Assembly: GCF_007923265.1 (NCBI RefSeq)
Contig: NZ_VOJA01000005.1
Location: 62,001 to 126,000, forward strand
Direction: 5' to 3'
From: Francisella salimarina
GTDB lineage: Bacteria > Pseudomonadota > Gammaproteobacteria > Francisellales > Francisellaceae
DNA length: 64,000 nucleotides
Shown here: piece by piece, positions 16,974 through 26,066 of the stretch
Layout: each line of letters begins with the position of its first letter
How positions within the stretch are numbered: position 1 is the stretch's first letter
Notes under the pieces: generated by a model
Databases searched by the model: none
What the model was told of the DNA's origin: nothing
Seen by the model: the letters and a program-made list of their open reading frames with translations, nothing else
Made by a program: the position numbers and the translations under genes

Positions 16974-17782
16974 TTGGTAAGAGTCAAGGTATAGGCTTAA
17001 GATCTGAGCATCAATCAATATTATCAACACAAAAAGTTGAAGGGATTGATTTTCTTGAGCTTTCTCCAGAAAACTGGATGGGTTTAGGAGGTTTTAAGAG
17101 AGATTATCTTGACAAGGTTGCCAATATCTATCCTATCATAGCCCATGGCTTGAGTTTATCAATAGGAGGTTTTCAACCACTTAATAAGAAATTTCTGAAT
17201 GAAATTAGAGCATTCTTAGATGATTATAGTATTGAAATATATAGTGATCATTTATGTTTTTCTGATGATGAAAAAGGGTACTTATATGATCTTTTACCAG
17301 TTCCTAGAGAGAAAGAAAATATTTCTTATATTTGCAATCGTATAGAGCAGGTTCAAGAGATTATAAAAAGACCGCTTACATTAGAAAATATCTCATATTA
17401 CTACCAATATGATAATGATATGAATGAGCTAGATTTTATCAATGAGATTCTACAGAAAAGTGGTGCGAAAATGCTTCTTGATATAAATAATGTTTATGTT
17501 AACGGACATAATCACAACTATGATGCTTATGAATTTATAAAAGGTATAAATAAAGGTAGCGTCAATTATTACCATATAGCAGGACACTATAAAAAAGATG
17601 ATTTCATTTTAGATACTCATGGTAAAGATGTAATACAGGAAGTAAAAGAGTTAGCTAAGTTTGCTGTGGAGCAACATGGTTGGCATCCAATGTTACTTGA
17701 ACGCGATCATTTTATACCAAAGCTTGATGATTTGGTGAGTGAGTTAAATAGCATAACAAATGTTATAGAGGGCAAAATATGA
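16970..17782 (+). CDS. DUF692-family multinuclear non-heme iron oxidase (BufB/MbnB-like)
   Basis: This 270-residue TIM-barrel oxidase belongs to the MNIO (DUF692) family, whose members use two or three iron ions to modify cysteines in RiPP precursors. Likely metal ligands appear in the usual order: AHGLSLSIGG (His59), YSDHLCF (His94), TLENIS (Glu139), LLDINNVYVNG (Asp171), HIAGH (His202/His206) and DTHG (Asp215/His217). The start is the ATG in the ATGA overlap with the precursor gene. A TTG three codons earlier lies within the precursor gene and is unlikely. It overlaps the DUF2063 partner by 4 bases. Confidence 0.9.
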   Translation: MIGKSQGIGLRSEHQSILSTQKVEGIDFLELSPENWMGLGGFKRDYLDKVANIYPIIAHGLSLSIGGFQPLNKKFLNEIRAFLDDYSIEIYSDHLCFSDDEKGYLYDLLPVPREKENISYICNRIEQVQEIIKRPLTLENISYYYQYDNDMNELDFINEILQKSGAKMLLDINNVYVNGHNHNYDAYEFIKGINKGSVNYYHIAGHYKKDDFILDTHGKDVIQEVKELAKFAVEQHGWHPMLLERDHFIPKLDDLVSELNSITNVIEGKI

Positions 17783-18477
17783 ATATATCAGAATCTATAA
17801 AGACTAAAATGCAAAACTTTACTCATGCTATTCGTTACGGTAATGCTAGTGATGAAAAGATACAAATGTATCGTGAGTTTATTGTTGGTAATGTATCTAG
17901 TGTTTTAGAAAATACTTTTCCTTACTTTAATAAACATGCCTCTCAAGAGATTAAAGATAAGATTTTAAAAGTTTTTTTTGAGGATAATATATCATCTGAG
18001 CCAGCATTTCATCAAATAGCTACAGAGATACTAAAATCTTCAAAGTCCGTGAAAATGAATGAAAAATTATCTAAATTAATAGAGTTTGAGTGGCTACTTT
18101 TCTCTATAGAAATAGATGAATCTAAAGTTGTTGAAAATATAGGAATCGCTAAAAGTATAAGTTTTAAAGATATCCGAGATATAAAAGAAAATCCAACACT
18201 AACTTTTATACTACTTCCTTTTGATATAAATGATTTGGATGAAGAAATAAGTACAGAGCAAAATATTATGTATGCGCTTTATCGCAATATAAACCATAGA
18301 ACTTCATACCAAAGAATATCTACACTTGAGTACGCTGTGTTAAGTTCAGCATTAGAAAAAGGAGTGGATATTTTTGAATCAGATGATTTTAAGCAAATAA
18401 AAAATGAACAACAAGAGTACTTAATTAATCGTTTAGTCTCTTGGCATAACCAAAATATGATTACTTTATCAGTATAA
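17779..18477 (+). CDS. DUF2063-type partner of the MNIO enzyme (BufC/MbnC-like)
   Basis: This 232-residue protein starts in an ATGA overlap with the oxidase gene. It has the DUF2063 layout: an N-terminal helical part with YREFIVGNVSSVLENTFPYF near residue 30, typical of the putative DNA-binding/partner domain, and a C-terminal part that in MbnC-type proteins acts as a RiPP recognition element for the precursor leader. Such partners form a complex with the MNIO enzyme. No enzymatic motif is seen. Assignment rests on the first 60 residues plus the gene order. Confidence 0.82.
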   Translation: MNISESIKTKMQNFTHAIRYGNASDEKIQMYREFIVGNVSSVLENTFPYFNKHASQEIKDKILKVFFEDNISSEPAFHQIATEILKSSKSVKMNEKLSKLIEFEWLLFSIEIDESKVVENIGIAKSISFKDIRDIKENPTLTFILLPFDINDLDEEISTEQNIMYALYRNINHRTSYQRISTLEYAVLSSALEKGVDIFESDDFKQIKNEQQEYLINRLVSWHNQNMITLSV

Positions 18478-18487
18478 GGAGCAATTT

Positions 18488-19075
18488 ATGATAAATAGAA
18501 TATATGATATATATTACAAGATTATCCAAAAGTTTCAGTCTATCGACTTTTTACTTTTGTTAGGTATAAGACTCTATTTAGTACCGACTATGTTTGTAGG
18601 GGCTAGATCAAAAATAGAGGGTTTTAGTACAACTGTGGCATGGTTTGGTGCTCCAGCTTCTCAAGGTGGTTTAGGTATGCCTATGCCAGAAGTTATGGCA
18701 TTCTTAGCAACTTCTGCAGAAGTTATTGGCTGTGTTGGTATTGCATTAGGCTTATTTACTAGGCTTGTTTCTATTCCAATGATGTTTGTGATGGGTGTTG
18801 CTGGTGCTGCGGTTCACTGGGCTCATGGATGGCCTGCGATTGCAGACAAAACTGCAGAATCTACACAGAGACTAAATGATCTATTTGTATGGTTATCACA
18901 AAACTTCCCAGATAGATATAACTATGTTACTGCGCTAGGTGATCCTGTAATGCTTAATGGTGGTATGGAGTTTTCTGTTACATACTTCATCATGTTATTT
19001 ACATTATTTTTATACGGTGGTGGAAGATACGTAAGTGCTGACCATTGGCTGAAGAAAATTTTTATAAGAAACTAG
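18488..19075 (+). CDS. DoxX-family membrane protein
   Basis: This 195-residue membrane protein with about four helices has the DoxX/DoxD-type pattern: GIRLYLVPTMFVGARSKIEG near residue 28, then ATSAEVIGCVGIALGLFTR and a third helix with GVAGAAVHWAHGW. DoxX proteins often accompany DUF692-DUF2063 pairs, where their role is thought to be in redox or membrane steps. An AAGGAG site precedes the ATG, 10 bases after the previous stop. It ends the four-gene cassette and converges on kdsD. Confidence 0.85.
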   Translation: MINRIYDIYYKIIQKFQSIDFLLLLGIRLYLVPTMFVGARSKIEGFSTTVAWFGAPASQGGLGMPMPEVMAFLATSAEVIGCVGIALGLFTRLVSIPMMFVMGVAGAAVHWAHGWPAIADKTAESTQRLNDLFVWLSQNFPDRYNYVTALGDPVMLNGGMEFSVTYFIMLFTLFLYGGGRYVSADHWLKKIFIRN

Positions 19076-19077
19076 TG

Positions 19078-20040
19078 TTATCTAAGCCCTAACTTAACTA
19101 GGTCGTGCATGGTGATTATACCTTCAACATTATTCTTACCGTCAACCACTGCTAAGCTAGTGATCTCAAATTTTTCCATTTCTTCAAGTGCTATAATTGC
19201 CATTTCATCACTTGAAACTGTTTTAGGATTCTGACTCATAACTTCTCTAATCGCTCTCTGAGAATTAAAGCTCTCGGCTTCAAACATTCTTCTTAAATCA
19301 CCATCAGTAAATATGCCTAAGAGCTTGTCATCATCAACAACCAATGTGCCGCCGACTCCTTTATCACTTATTTCTAATATTGCTTTACGTATGTTATCCG
19401 TAGATTTGACTTTTGGTATTTCATTACCTTTGCGCATAATGTTTTCAACTTTTAGTATTAGTTTTCTACCAAGTGCGCCACTAGGATGAGAAAAAGCAAA
19501 ATCTCTAGCAGAAAAGTTCTTAGCCTTAAGCAAAGCGATTGCTAAGGCATCGCCTAGAACTAATGTTGCAGTTGTACTAGATGTGGGCGCAAGGTTAAGG
19601 GGGCAAGCCTCTTTATCAACGCCTAAATTGAGTGTTACATCACTATTTTTAGCCATTAGTGAATTTTTATTACTAGTAATAGAAATTATAGGTATATTGA
19701 GATGTTTGATCATCGGCATAATTCCCATAATCTCACTAGAATTACCAGAGTTAGATATTGCTACTACAACATCTTTGTTTGTAATCATACCAAAATCACC
19801 GTGACCAGCTTCGCCAGGATGGACAAAGAAAGCAGGTGTTCCTGTGCTTGCAAGTGTGGCAGCAATTTTTTTGCCAATCTGGCCTGATTTTCCCATGCCA
19901 GTTATAATCACTCTACCTTGATTGTTTTTCAAAATGATGTCGCATGCTTTTTTAAAGTCATCACCAATAGATTCCTTTAACTTCTCTAAAGCTTGTATTT
20001 CAAGTTCAAATGTTTGTTTGGCATTTTCAATATGATCCAT
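19078..20040 (-). CDS. kdsD: Arabinose-5-phosphate isomerase
   Basis: This 320-residue KdsD/KpsF isomerase interconverts ribulose 5-phosphate and arabinose 5-phosphate, the first committed step to Kdo of lipopolysaccharide. The N-terminal SIS domain carries ITGMGKSGQIGKKIAATLAS near residue 47 and HPGEAGHGDFGMI near 80. Two CBS domains occupy roughly residues 200-320. It faces rpe, which uses the same substrate. Kdo for the core and perhaps capsule is the expected end use. Confidence 0.93.
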   Translation of the reverse strand: MDHIENAKQTFELEIQALEKLKESIGDDFKKACDIILKNNQGRVIITGMGKSGQIGKKIAATLASTGTPAFFVHPGEAGHGDFGMITNKDVVVAISNSGNSSEIMGIMPMIKHLNIPIISITSNKNSLMAKNSDVTLNLGVDKEACPLNLAPTSSTTATLVLGDALAIALLKAKNFSARDFAFSHPSGALGRKLILKVENIMRKGNEIPKVKSTDNIRKAILEISDKGVGGTLVVDDDKLLGIFTDGDLRRMFEAESFNSQRAIREVMSQNPKTVSSDEMAIIALEEMEKFEITSLAVVDGKNNVEGIITMHDLVKLGLR

Positions 20041-20174
20041 TTTGTTATTTTCCTTTATTTATTATAAAAAGCAATTAGCACTAGATATTATAGTTTTTGA
20101 GATTTATTAGCTCAAATATTTTTTATTGTTATGTTAAAATTATTTTTAATTTTTATATATTTAGACAAATGGCC

Positions 20175-20843
20175 ATGAAAAAATTCCAGATTAATCCATC
20201 GATATTATCTGCAGATTTAGCAAGATTAGGTGAAGATGTTCAAGCAGTTTTAGAAGCAGGAGCTGATAATATTCATTTTGATGTAATGGATAATCACTAT
20301 GTGCCTAACCTTACGTTTGGCCCTATGGTTCTTAAGGCTTTGAGAGATTATGGTATTACAGCTGGCATGGATGTTCATCTTATGGTTAAACCAGTAGATA
20401 GCTTGATTGAGAGTTTTGCTAAAGCTGGTGCTAGTAGTGTTGTATTTCATCCAGAAGCTAGTGAGCATATAGATAGAAGTTTACAGCTTATCAAGTCCTT
20501 TGATATTGATGCGGGTCTAGCTCTAAATCCAGCTACAGGAATAGATTGTCTAAAATATGTTGAAAGTCATATTGATAGGATATTGATAATGTCAGTAAAT
20601 CCAGGCTTTGGTGGGCAAAAATTTATACCAGCAATGCTGGATAAAGCTAAAGAAGTTTCTCAGTGGATTAAATCAACTGGTAGAGATATCTTACTAGAGA
20701 TAGATGGTGGCGTTAACCCTAATAATATTGCAGAGATTGCAGCTTGCGGAGTTGATGCTTTTGTAGCTGGGTCGGCTATTTTTAACTCAGATAGCTACAA
20801 ACAAACTATTGATAAGATGAGAGATGAGCTCAAGAAAATCTAG
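20175..20843 (+). CDS. rpe: Ribulose-phosphate 3-epimerase
   Basis: This 222-residue TIM-barrel enzyme of the pentose phosphate pathway has the N terminus [20 protein letters not shown] and the segment [18 protein letters not shown], both nearly identical to the family norm, and [13 protein letters not shown] near residue 140. Start at ATG 20175 matches the family length. A longer frame upstream would add an unrelated hydrophobic stretch, and an ATG at 20169 is also possible. Its stop TAG is one base from the next likely start, so it may lead into the glycan operon. Confidence 0.95.
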   Translation: MKKFQINPSILSADLARLGEDVQAVLEAGADNIHFDVMDNHYVPNLTFGPMVLKALRDYGITAGMDVHLMVKPVDSLIESFAKAGASSVVFHPEASEHIDRSLQLIKSFDIDAGLALNPATGIDCLKYVESHIDRILIMSVNPGFGGQKFIPAMLDKAKEVSQWIKSTGRDILLEIDGGVNPNNIAEIAACGVDAFVAGSAIFNSDSYKQTIDKMRDELKKI

Positions 20844-20844
20844 T

Positions 20845-22218
20845 ATGATACTTAAGCTTAAAATTATAGAACTCTTTTTTTCTGTAATAATAGTTTTATT
20901 GAGCTATTTTATACCTCTACATATTTTTGATTATGATATTAGCAACTTTAGTAGCTTTAACTTTTTAGCATCATTTATAGTAGCTATTGCACTGCTAACA
21001 TTTCTTATTGCTGAATACACAAATGGTGAGAAGATTTCAAAATCAAGAAATATACTAAAAGTAATATTATGTTCATTTACGATAGCAATAGTGATTACAT
21101 CTTTAGCCTTTTTTTTGAGAGGTTTTGCTTTTCCTCGTAGTATTATTCTTATTGGTTTTATTATTCAGTTTATAGCTTTATCGGTATTACGTGTCTACTT
21201 TAGGAGGCTGATGCGGAATACTATTTATAACAGTGTATTGATTATAGGATGTCATGGTGAACAAGACTGGCTTTTTGATAAAGCAATGCATTCTAAGTTG
21301 CCTAATGAAACCGTGAATGGCTACCTATGTATAGATATGGATGGTTTAACGTTGGTTGATATTATCAAAAGTTATACTAAAGTTTTTATTTCAGATAAAG
21401 CTCTAAAGCTACTTGCTGATAATGATTTATCACTTTTGAGTCAGTATAATGTTGAGATGGTGGTTATTCCTCGAAAGTATGAAATATCTATTTGGGGAGC
21501 TGTACTTATACCTCTTGGTGATAGTCTAGCGATGAGTGTTAAAAATTTTGGTTTGTCATTTGAAGCTCAAGCAGTGAAGAGAATTTTTGATATGATTTTT
21601 AGTGTTGTGATTATTATTCTGACTGCTCCAATTATGTTGATAGTTGCTTTGGCTATATTTTTAGAAGATAAGAAGTCACCTTTTTTCGTTCAAGAAAGAG
21701 TTTCTAAAAACGAAAAAAAATTTAAACTGATAAAGTTCCGGAGCATGAAAGTAGATGCTGAATCTCACACAGGTGCCGTGTGGGCAAGTAGTGATGACGA
21801 TAGAATTACTAAGGTTGGTAAGATAATTCGGCCTGTGTGGTTAGATGAGCTACCGCAGTTTTTTAATGTCTTAAAAGGTGATATGTCTATAGTGGGGCCA
21901 CGCCCAGAAAGACGAGAGTTAATTGATGAGTTTGCAAAAGAGACTCCAGAGTTCTTATGTAGAACCAAAGTTAAAGCTGGGATTACAGGATACGCTCAAG
22001 TTTTGACAAGCTATGCAACTCTTCCTGAGAATAAACTTAAGCTTGATCTTGTATATATTAGAAGATGGAGTTTTGTTTTTGATTTACTTATTATTATCGA
22101 GACAGTTAGAGTTATTTTTATGAAAGTATTAGGAATATTTTTGCCCAAGAAGAAAGTAGTAAATACCAAAGTAGTGAATCAAGTAAATGTCAATTATATA
22201 GAGTATAGATATGAATAA
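20845..22218 (+). CDS. Undecaprenyl-phosphate sugar-phosphate transferase (WcaJ/WbaP type)
   Basis: This roughly 457-residue polyprenyl-phosphate hexose-1-phosphate transferase starts glycan assembly on undecaprenyl phosphate. The first 130 residues hold four or five membrane helices, then a soluble domain. The C-terminal 200 residues are the catalytic PNPT domain, with KLIKFRSMKVDAE, a DELPQFFNVLKGDMSIVGPRPE segment and the final helical tail. The start is uncertain: ATG 20845 follows the rpe stop, and ATG 20824 would overlap it, giving 464 residues. Galactose- or glucose-1-phosphate is the likely sugar, since galE follows with an 8-base overlap. Confidence 0.9.
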   Translation: MILKLKIIELFFSVIIVLLSYFIPLHIFDYDISNFSSFNFLASFIVAIALLTFLIAEYTNGEKISKSRNILKVILCSFTIAIVITSLAFFLRGFAFPRSIILIGFIIQFIALSVLRVYFRRLMRNTIYNSVLIIGCHGEQDWLFDKAMHSKLPNETVNGYLCIDMDGLTLVDIIKSYTKVFISDKALKLLADNDLSLLSQYNVEMVVIPRKYEISIWGAVLIPLGDSLAMSVKNFGLSFEAQAVKRIFDMIFSVVIIILTAPIMLIVALAIFLEDKKSPFFVQERVSKNEKKFKLIKFRSMKVDAESHTGAVWASSDDDRITKVGKIIRPVWLDELPQFFNVLKGDMSIVGPRPERRELIDEFAKETPEFLCRTKVKAGITGYAQVLTSYATLPENKLKLDLVYIRRWSFVFDLLIIIETVRVIFMKVLGIFLPKKKVVNTKVVNQVNVNYIEYRYE

Positions 22219-23230
22219 AAAAGTATTGGTAACAGGTGGTGCAGGCTACATAGGTAGTCACACGGTTGTTGAGCTTCTTGATAGAGGATATCAAGTTGTT
22301 GTCGTTGACAATCTTTCAAATAGCAAATTATCTGTAGTTGATAGAGTCAAGACAATCACAGGAAAAGATTTTGATTTTTATCAGATAGATCTTTTAGACA
22401 AAGATAAGTTAGAGAAAATCTTTCAAGAGCATAGTATAAATGCGGTGATTCACTTTGCAGGTCTGAAAGCTGTTGGCGAGAGTGTACAGAAGCCTTTGGC
22501 TTATTATCATAATAATCTATTAAGTACACTAAATTTGCTTGAGTTAATGCAAGAGTACCAAGTTTATGATTTCGTATTTAGTTCTTCAGCGACGGTATAT
22601 GGCATGAACAATATACCACCATTTGTAGAGGACATGCAGCTTAGTGCAACTAATCCGTATGGTGCTACTAAGCTAATGATAGAGAATATTCTAGCAGATC
22701 TGTATAAGGCTGATAATAATTTTAGTATTACATGTCTCAGATATTTCAATCCTGTAGGGGCTCATAGTAGTGGATTGATTGGTGAAGACCCTCAAGGTAT
22801 TCCTAATAATTTAATGCCTTATGTTGGGCAAGTGGGGTCAGGTAAATTGCCTAAACTTAGCATTTTTGGTGGCGACTATGATACTAGGGATGGTACTTGT
22901 ATTAGAGATTATATCCATGTAGTAGATTTGGCTATAGGGCATATATTGGCAATTGAGCATATCTCAAAGGTTAGGCCAGATTGGCGAGCATATAATCTAG
23001 GCTCTGGTCATGGATGTAGCGTACTAGAGATTGTCACAGCTTATGAGAAAGCACTAGGTAAAAAGATTCCATATCAAATAGTAGCTAGACGAGCTGGTGA
23101 TATTACAGAGATGTCCGCGAGTGTTGCCAAAGCTAAACAGGAGCTAGGTTTTGAGACACAAAAAACTATCGATGATATATGCGTTGATATTGTTAGATGG
23201 CAGAATTACGCCAAAGAGAATGATATTTAG
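22211..23230 (+). CDS. galE: UDP-glucose 4-epimerase
   Basis: This 339-residue SDR epimerase interconverts UDP-glucose and UDP-galactose. It has the NAD motif VTGGAGYIGSH (residues 6-16), the Ser and Tyr-Lys catalytic set in FSSSATVYG and NPYGATKLMIE (Y-x3-K), and the usual C-terminal part. It overlaps the upstream transferase gene by 8 bases and the next gene starts 3 bases later. In this setting it should supply UDP-Gal (or UDP-GalNAc) for the glycan. F. tularensis studies describe a galE in the capsule-like complex locus, recalled from the literature. Confidence 0.95.
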   Translation: MNKKVLVTGGAGYIGSHTVVELLDRGYQVVVVDNLSNSKLSVVDRVKTITGKDFDFYQIDLLDKDKLEKIFQEHSINAVIHFAGLKAVGESVQKPLAYYHNNLLSTLNLLELMQEYQVYDFVFSSSATVYGMNNIPPFVEDMQLSATNPYGATKLMIENILADLYKADNNFSITCLRYFNPVGAHSSGLIGEDPQGIPNNLMPYVGQVGSGKLPKLSIFGGDYDTRDGTCIRDYIHVVDLAIGHILAIEHISKVRPDWRAYNLGSGHGCSVLEIVTAYEKALGKKIPYQIVARRAGDITEMSASVAKAKQELGFETQKTIDDICVDIVRWQNYAKENDI

Positions 23231-23233
23231 AGA

Positions 23234-24352
23234 ATGAAAATCTTACATGTATTTAAATCATTTTATCCTGAGACTTATGGTGGTATAGAAAAGTTCATAC
23301 ATGAGCTATCAGTTGCTATGTTTAAAAAGTATGATTTAGATATACATATTCTGGCTATGGGTAAAGAGAATCAAACTATACACAAAGATTTTTATACATT
23401 GCATTTTGCTAAAACAAATTTGAATATAGCTTCAACAACTTTTTCATTATCGGCAATTAAGAAATTCAAAGAGTTAGCTAAACAAATTGATATTATTCAC
23501 TATCACTTTCCATATCCTTATGCTGACTTGTTGCAGACTATTTGTAGAGTAAATAAGCCATATATAGTTACTTATCACTCAGATATTATCAAGCAAAAAA
23601 AGTTGATGATATTGTATAAACCTTTAATGAGAAAGTTTCTCGATGGTGCAAAATATATTTTACCAACATCTCCTAATTATCTTGAGAGTAGTGAGATTCT
23701 TAGGGAAATAAAAGTACCTAAAAAAGTTATTCCAATGAGTTTGGATAAATCAGATTATAATATTGATGAGGAAAACTATTTATATTGGAAAAATAATATT
23801 GGTTTTAAGAAATTCTTTATCTATATTGGTGGGTTGAGGTATTACAAAGCCTTAGATATCTTGATTGATGCTATGCAAGGGCAAGATTATCCACTTGTTA
23901 TAGTTGGTGATGGTGATCAAAGGGAGTTACTTGAGCAAAAAGTTAAGCAAAATAATCTGCAGAATGTAAAATTTGTCGGTGCATTAGATGATAAGGACAA
24001 GCTATCATTACTAAAGCTAAGTTATGCTCTGGTGTTACCCTCAAACATAAGGACAGAAGCTTTTGGATTAGTCTTACTAGAGGCAAGTATATTTGCTAAG
24101 CCAATGATAACTTGCGAGATTGGTACAGGTACAACCTTTGTAAATATTGATAAACAAACAGGATTGGTAGCAAAGCCAGATGATAATCAAGATCTAGCTA
24201 ACAAGCTCAAAGAGCTTTGGCAATATGAGCAAAAAGCTAAAGAGTACGGAGCTAATGCTAAAGTTAGATTTGGTGATGTTTTTAGCTTGGATAAAATGGT
24301 TGTCAGTTATAAGTCGGTTTATGATGAAGTGATAGATAGTGGTGTGAAATGA
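23234..24352 (+). CDS. Glycosyltransferase family 4
   Basis: This 372-residue GT-B retaining glycosyltransferase (GT4) has an N-terminal Rossmann domain starting FYPETYGGIEKFIHEL, where the glycine-rich ETYGGIEK loop binds the donor. The C-terminal domain carries IYIGGLRYYKALDILI and the conserved acidic EAFGLVLLEAS (E-x7-E, around residue 280). It likely adds a hexose to the lipid-linked acceptor. The stop overlaps the ABC transporter start by 4 bases. Confidence 0.88.
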   Translation: MKILHVFKSFYPETYGGIEKFIHELSVAMFKKYDLDIHILAMGKENQTIHKDFYTLHFAKTNLNIASTTFSLSAIKKFKELAKQIDIIHYHFPYPYADLLQTICRVNKPYIVTYHSDIIKQKKLMILYKPLMRKFLDGAKYILPTSPNYLESSEILREIKVPKKVIPMSLDKSDYNIDEENYLYWKNNIGFKKFFIYIGGLRYYKALDILIDAMQGQDYPLVIVGDGDQRELLEQKVKQNNLQNVKFVGALDDKDKLSLLKLSYALVLPSNIRTEAFGLVLLEASIFAKPMITCEIGTGTTFVNIDKQTGLVAKPDDNQDLANKLKELWQYEQKAKEYGANAKVRFGDVFSLDKMVVSYKSVYDEVIDSGVK

Positions 24353-26052
24353 AGCAATTTTTTAAATATTTTTTTGGTATTTTAGATACTACTCAGAAAA
24401 AAAGGTTTTTTTTATACCTTGTTTTATTATTTTTAGGTTCGATGTCTTCGATACTAGGTGTTGGAGCTGTTATTCCTTTTGTGAGTGTGTTAGTTAATCC
24501 AAATCAGTTTGATAATATACATTTGCTGAGTGGTTTTAGCCATTTTCAAATAGTGCTTATAAGCATAGCTTTATTGATCTTAGCTTTTTGGATAAAGAAT
24601 ATAATTGGTGTGGCACTATTTTGGTTTCAAACCAAATTTTTAAACTCTATAGTTCTTAGTATTCAAAAGAAGCTATTTAAACTATATATATCCATGGATT
24701 ATGAATCTCATTTAACTAGAAGCACACCGACTCTTATACGTAATATAAACTCGGAAACTAATCAATTATCTGGAGGAATAATTAATCCTCTAGGAATATT
24801 AGCTACTGATTTGTTTTCATGCATATTTATTGTAGTTTTGTTGTTATATATAAATTTTTTGTTTAGTTTTTTTACTTTGCTTATTTTGGGAGTTTCGTTG
24901 TTTATTTTTATGTTAAAAATAAAAGGAATTTTAACTAAATACGGTAAACAAAGAGCTGAAGCTTGGAAAAACATGACTCAGACAACTATGAATGGTCTAT
25001 CAGGAATAAAGGAAATAAAGCTTTATAATAAAGAAAAAGTATTTATGAATGAATTCAATGAGAAAGCAGCGATGCTCAATAGAGCATCTCAGATTAGTCA
25101 AATATCTCAAATTCTGCCAAGATTTTTTATAGAAGCTATAGCAATTACATTTATTTTGATTACTTTGTTAATTTTTGTAGCTTTAGGTGAGTCAATAAAT
25201 TCAATCTTTATATTACTTTCTGTATTTGGAGTTGCTGCAACACAGTTACTACCTGCACTTAATAGGATTATGCAAGCAATTTCAAATATCAAATATTCTA
25301 TTCCGGCATTAAAACTAATATATGGAGAGTTAGAGAAATATCAAAACTATTCAGATGGATTGGGTAATAATCACCAATTAGAGATAAAGTTTGAAAAAAA
25401 TATCCGTTTTGAAAATATTAGTTACAGTTATCCTGATGGTACTCAAGCTTTAAAAAATATTTCTGTGACAATAGAAAAAGGTAAAAAAACTGCTTTTATA
25501 GGCCCTTCAGGTTCTGGTAAAAGTACTTTAGTTGATTTATTAATGGGATTTTACACTGCACAAAAAGGTAACTTTCATATAGATGATAAGCAAATTAATA
25601 GTACTAAGGTAATACAAAGACTATTTGCATATATTCCACAACAAATTATACTCTATGATACATCTATCAAAGAAAATATTGCTTTTGGTGAGTTAAAGTC
25701 AGATATAGATGAAACTAAAGTTTGGAAATGTCTAGAAATGGCGCAGCTTGATGATTTTGTCAGTAATTTGAATAAAGGTTTGGATACTTTTGTTGGTGAG
25801 AATGGTATTAGACTCTCAGGTGGTCAACGCCAACGACTAGGTATAGCTAGAGCATTGTATCAAAATCCACAAATATTAGTGATGGATGAAGCAACATCAG
25901 CTCTTGATACAGAAACTGAAAAAGAAGTCACAAATGTGATAAAAGAGTTAAAAGATATAACTATAATAACAATAGCACATAGACTTTCTACTATAGAGGG
26001 GTATGATATAATTTATAGTATAGATGATGGATTGTTGATAAGTTTGGTATAG
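24349..26052 (+). CDS. ABC-type lipid-linked oligosaccharide flippase (PglK/MsbA-like)
   Basis: This 567-residue fused ABC exporter has six membrane helices in roughly the first 320 residues and a nucleotide-binding domain with Walker A IGPSGSGKSTL (near 385), a Q-loop in AYIPQQIILYD, signature RLSGGQRQRL and Walker B LVMDEATSALD. Because the locus has no Wzx or Wzy, it likely flips the completed lipid-linked glycan, as PglK does in Campylobacter. A ribosome site is weak. Translation is coupled to the upstream GT4. Confidence 0.9.
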   Translation: MKQFFKYFFGILDTTQKKRFFLYLVLLFLGSMSSILGVGAVIPFVSVLVNPNQFDNIHLLSGFSHFQIVLISIALLILAFWIKNIIGVALFWFQTKFLNSIVLSIQKKLFKLYISMDYESHLTRSTPTLIRNINSETNQLSGGIINPLGILATDLFSCIFIVVLLLYINFLFSFFTLLILGVSLFIFMLKIKGILTKYGKQRAEAWKNMTQTTMNGLSGIKEIKLYNKEKVFMNEFNEKAAMLNRASQISQISQILPRFFIEAIAITFILITLLIFVALGESINSIFILLSVFGVAATQLLPALNRIMQAISNIKYSIPALKLIYGELEKYQNYSDGLGNNHQLEIKFEKNIRFENISYSYPDGTQALKNISVTIEKGKKTAFIGPSGSGKSTLVDLLMGFYTAQKGNFHIDDKQINSTKVIQRLFAYIPQQIILYDTSIKENIAFGELKSDIDETKVWKCLEMAQLDDFVSNLNKGLDTFVGENGIRLSGGQRQRLGIARALYQNPQILVMDEATSALDTETEKEVTNVIKELKDITIITIAHRLSTIEGYDIIYSIDDGLLISLV

Positions 26053-26066
26053 AGAGAGTATTTGAA

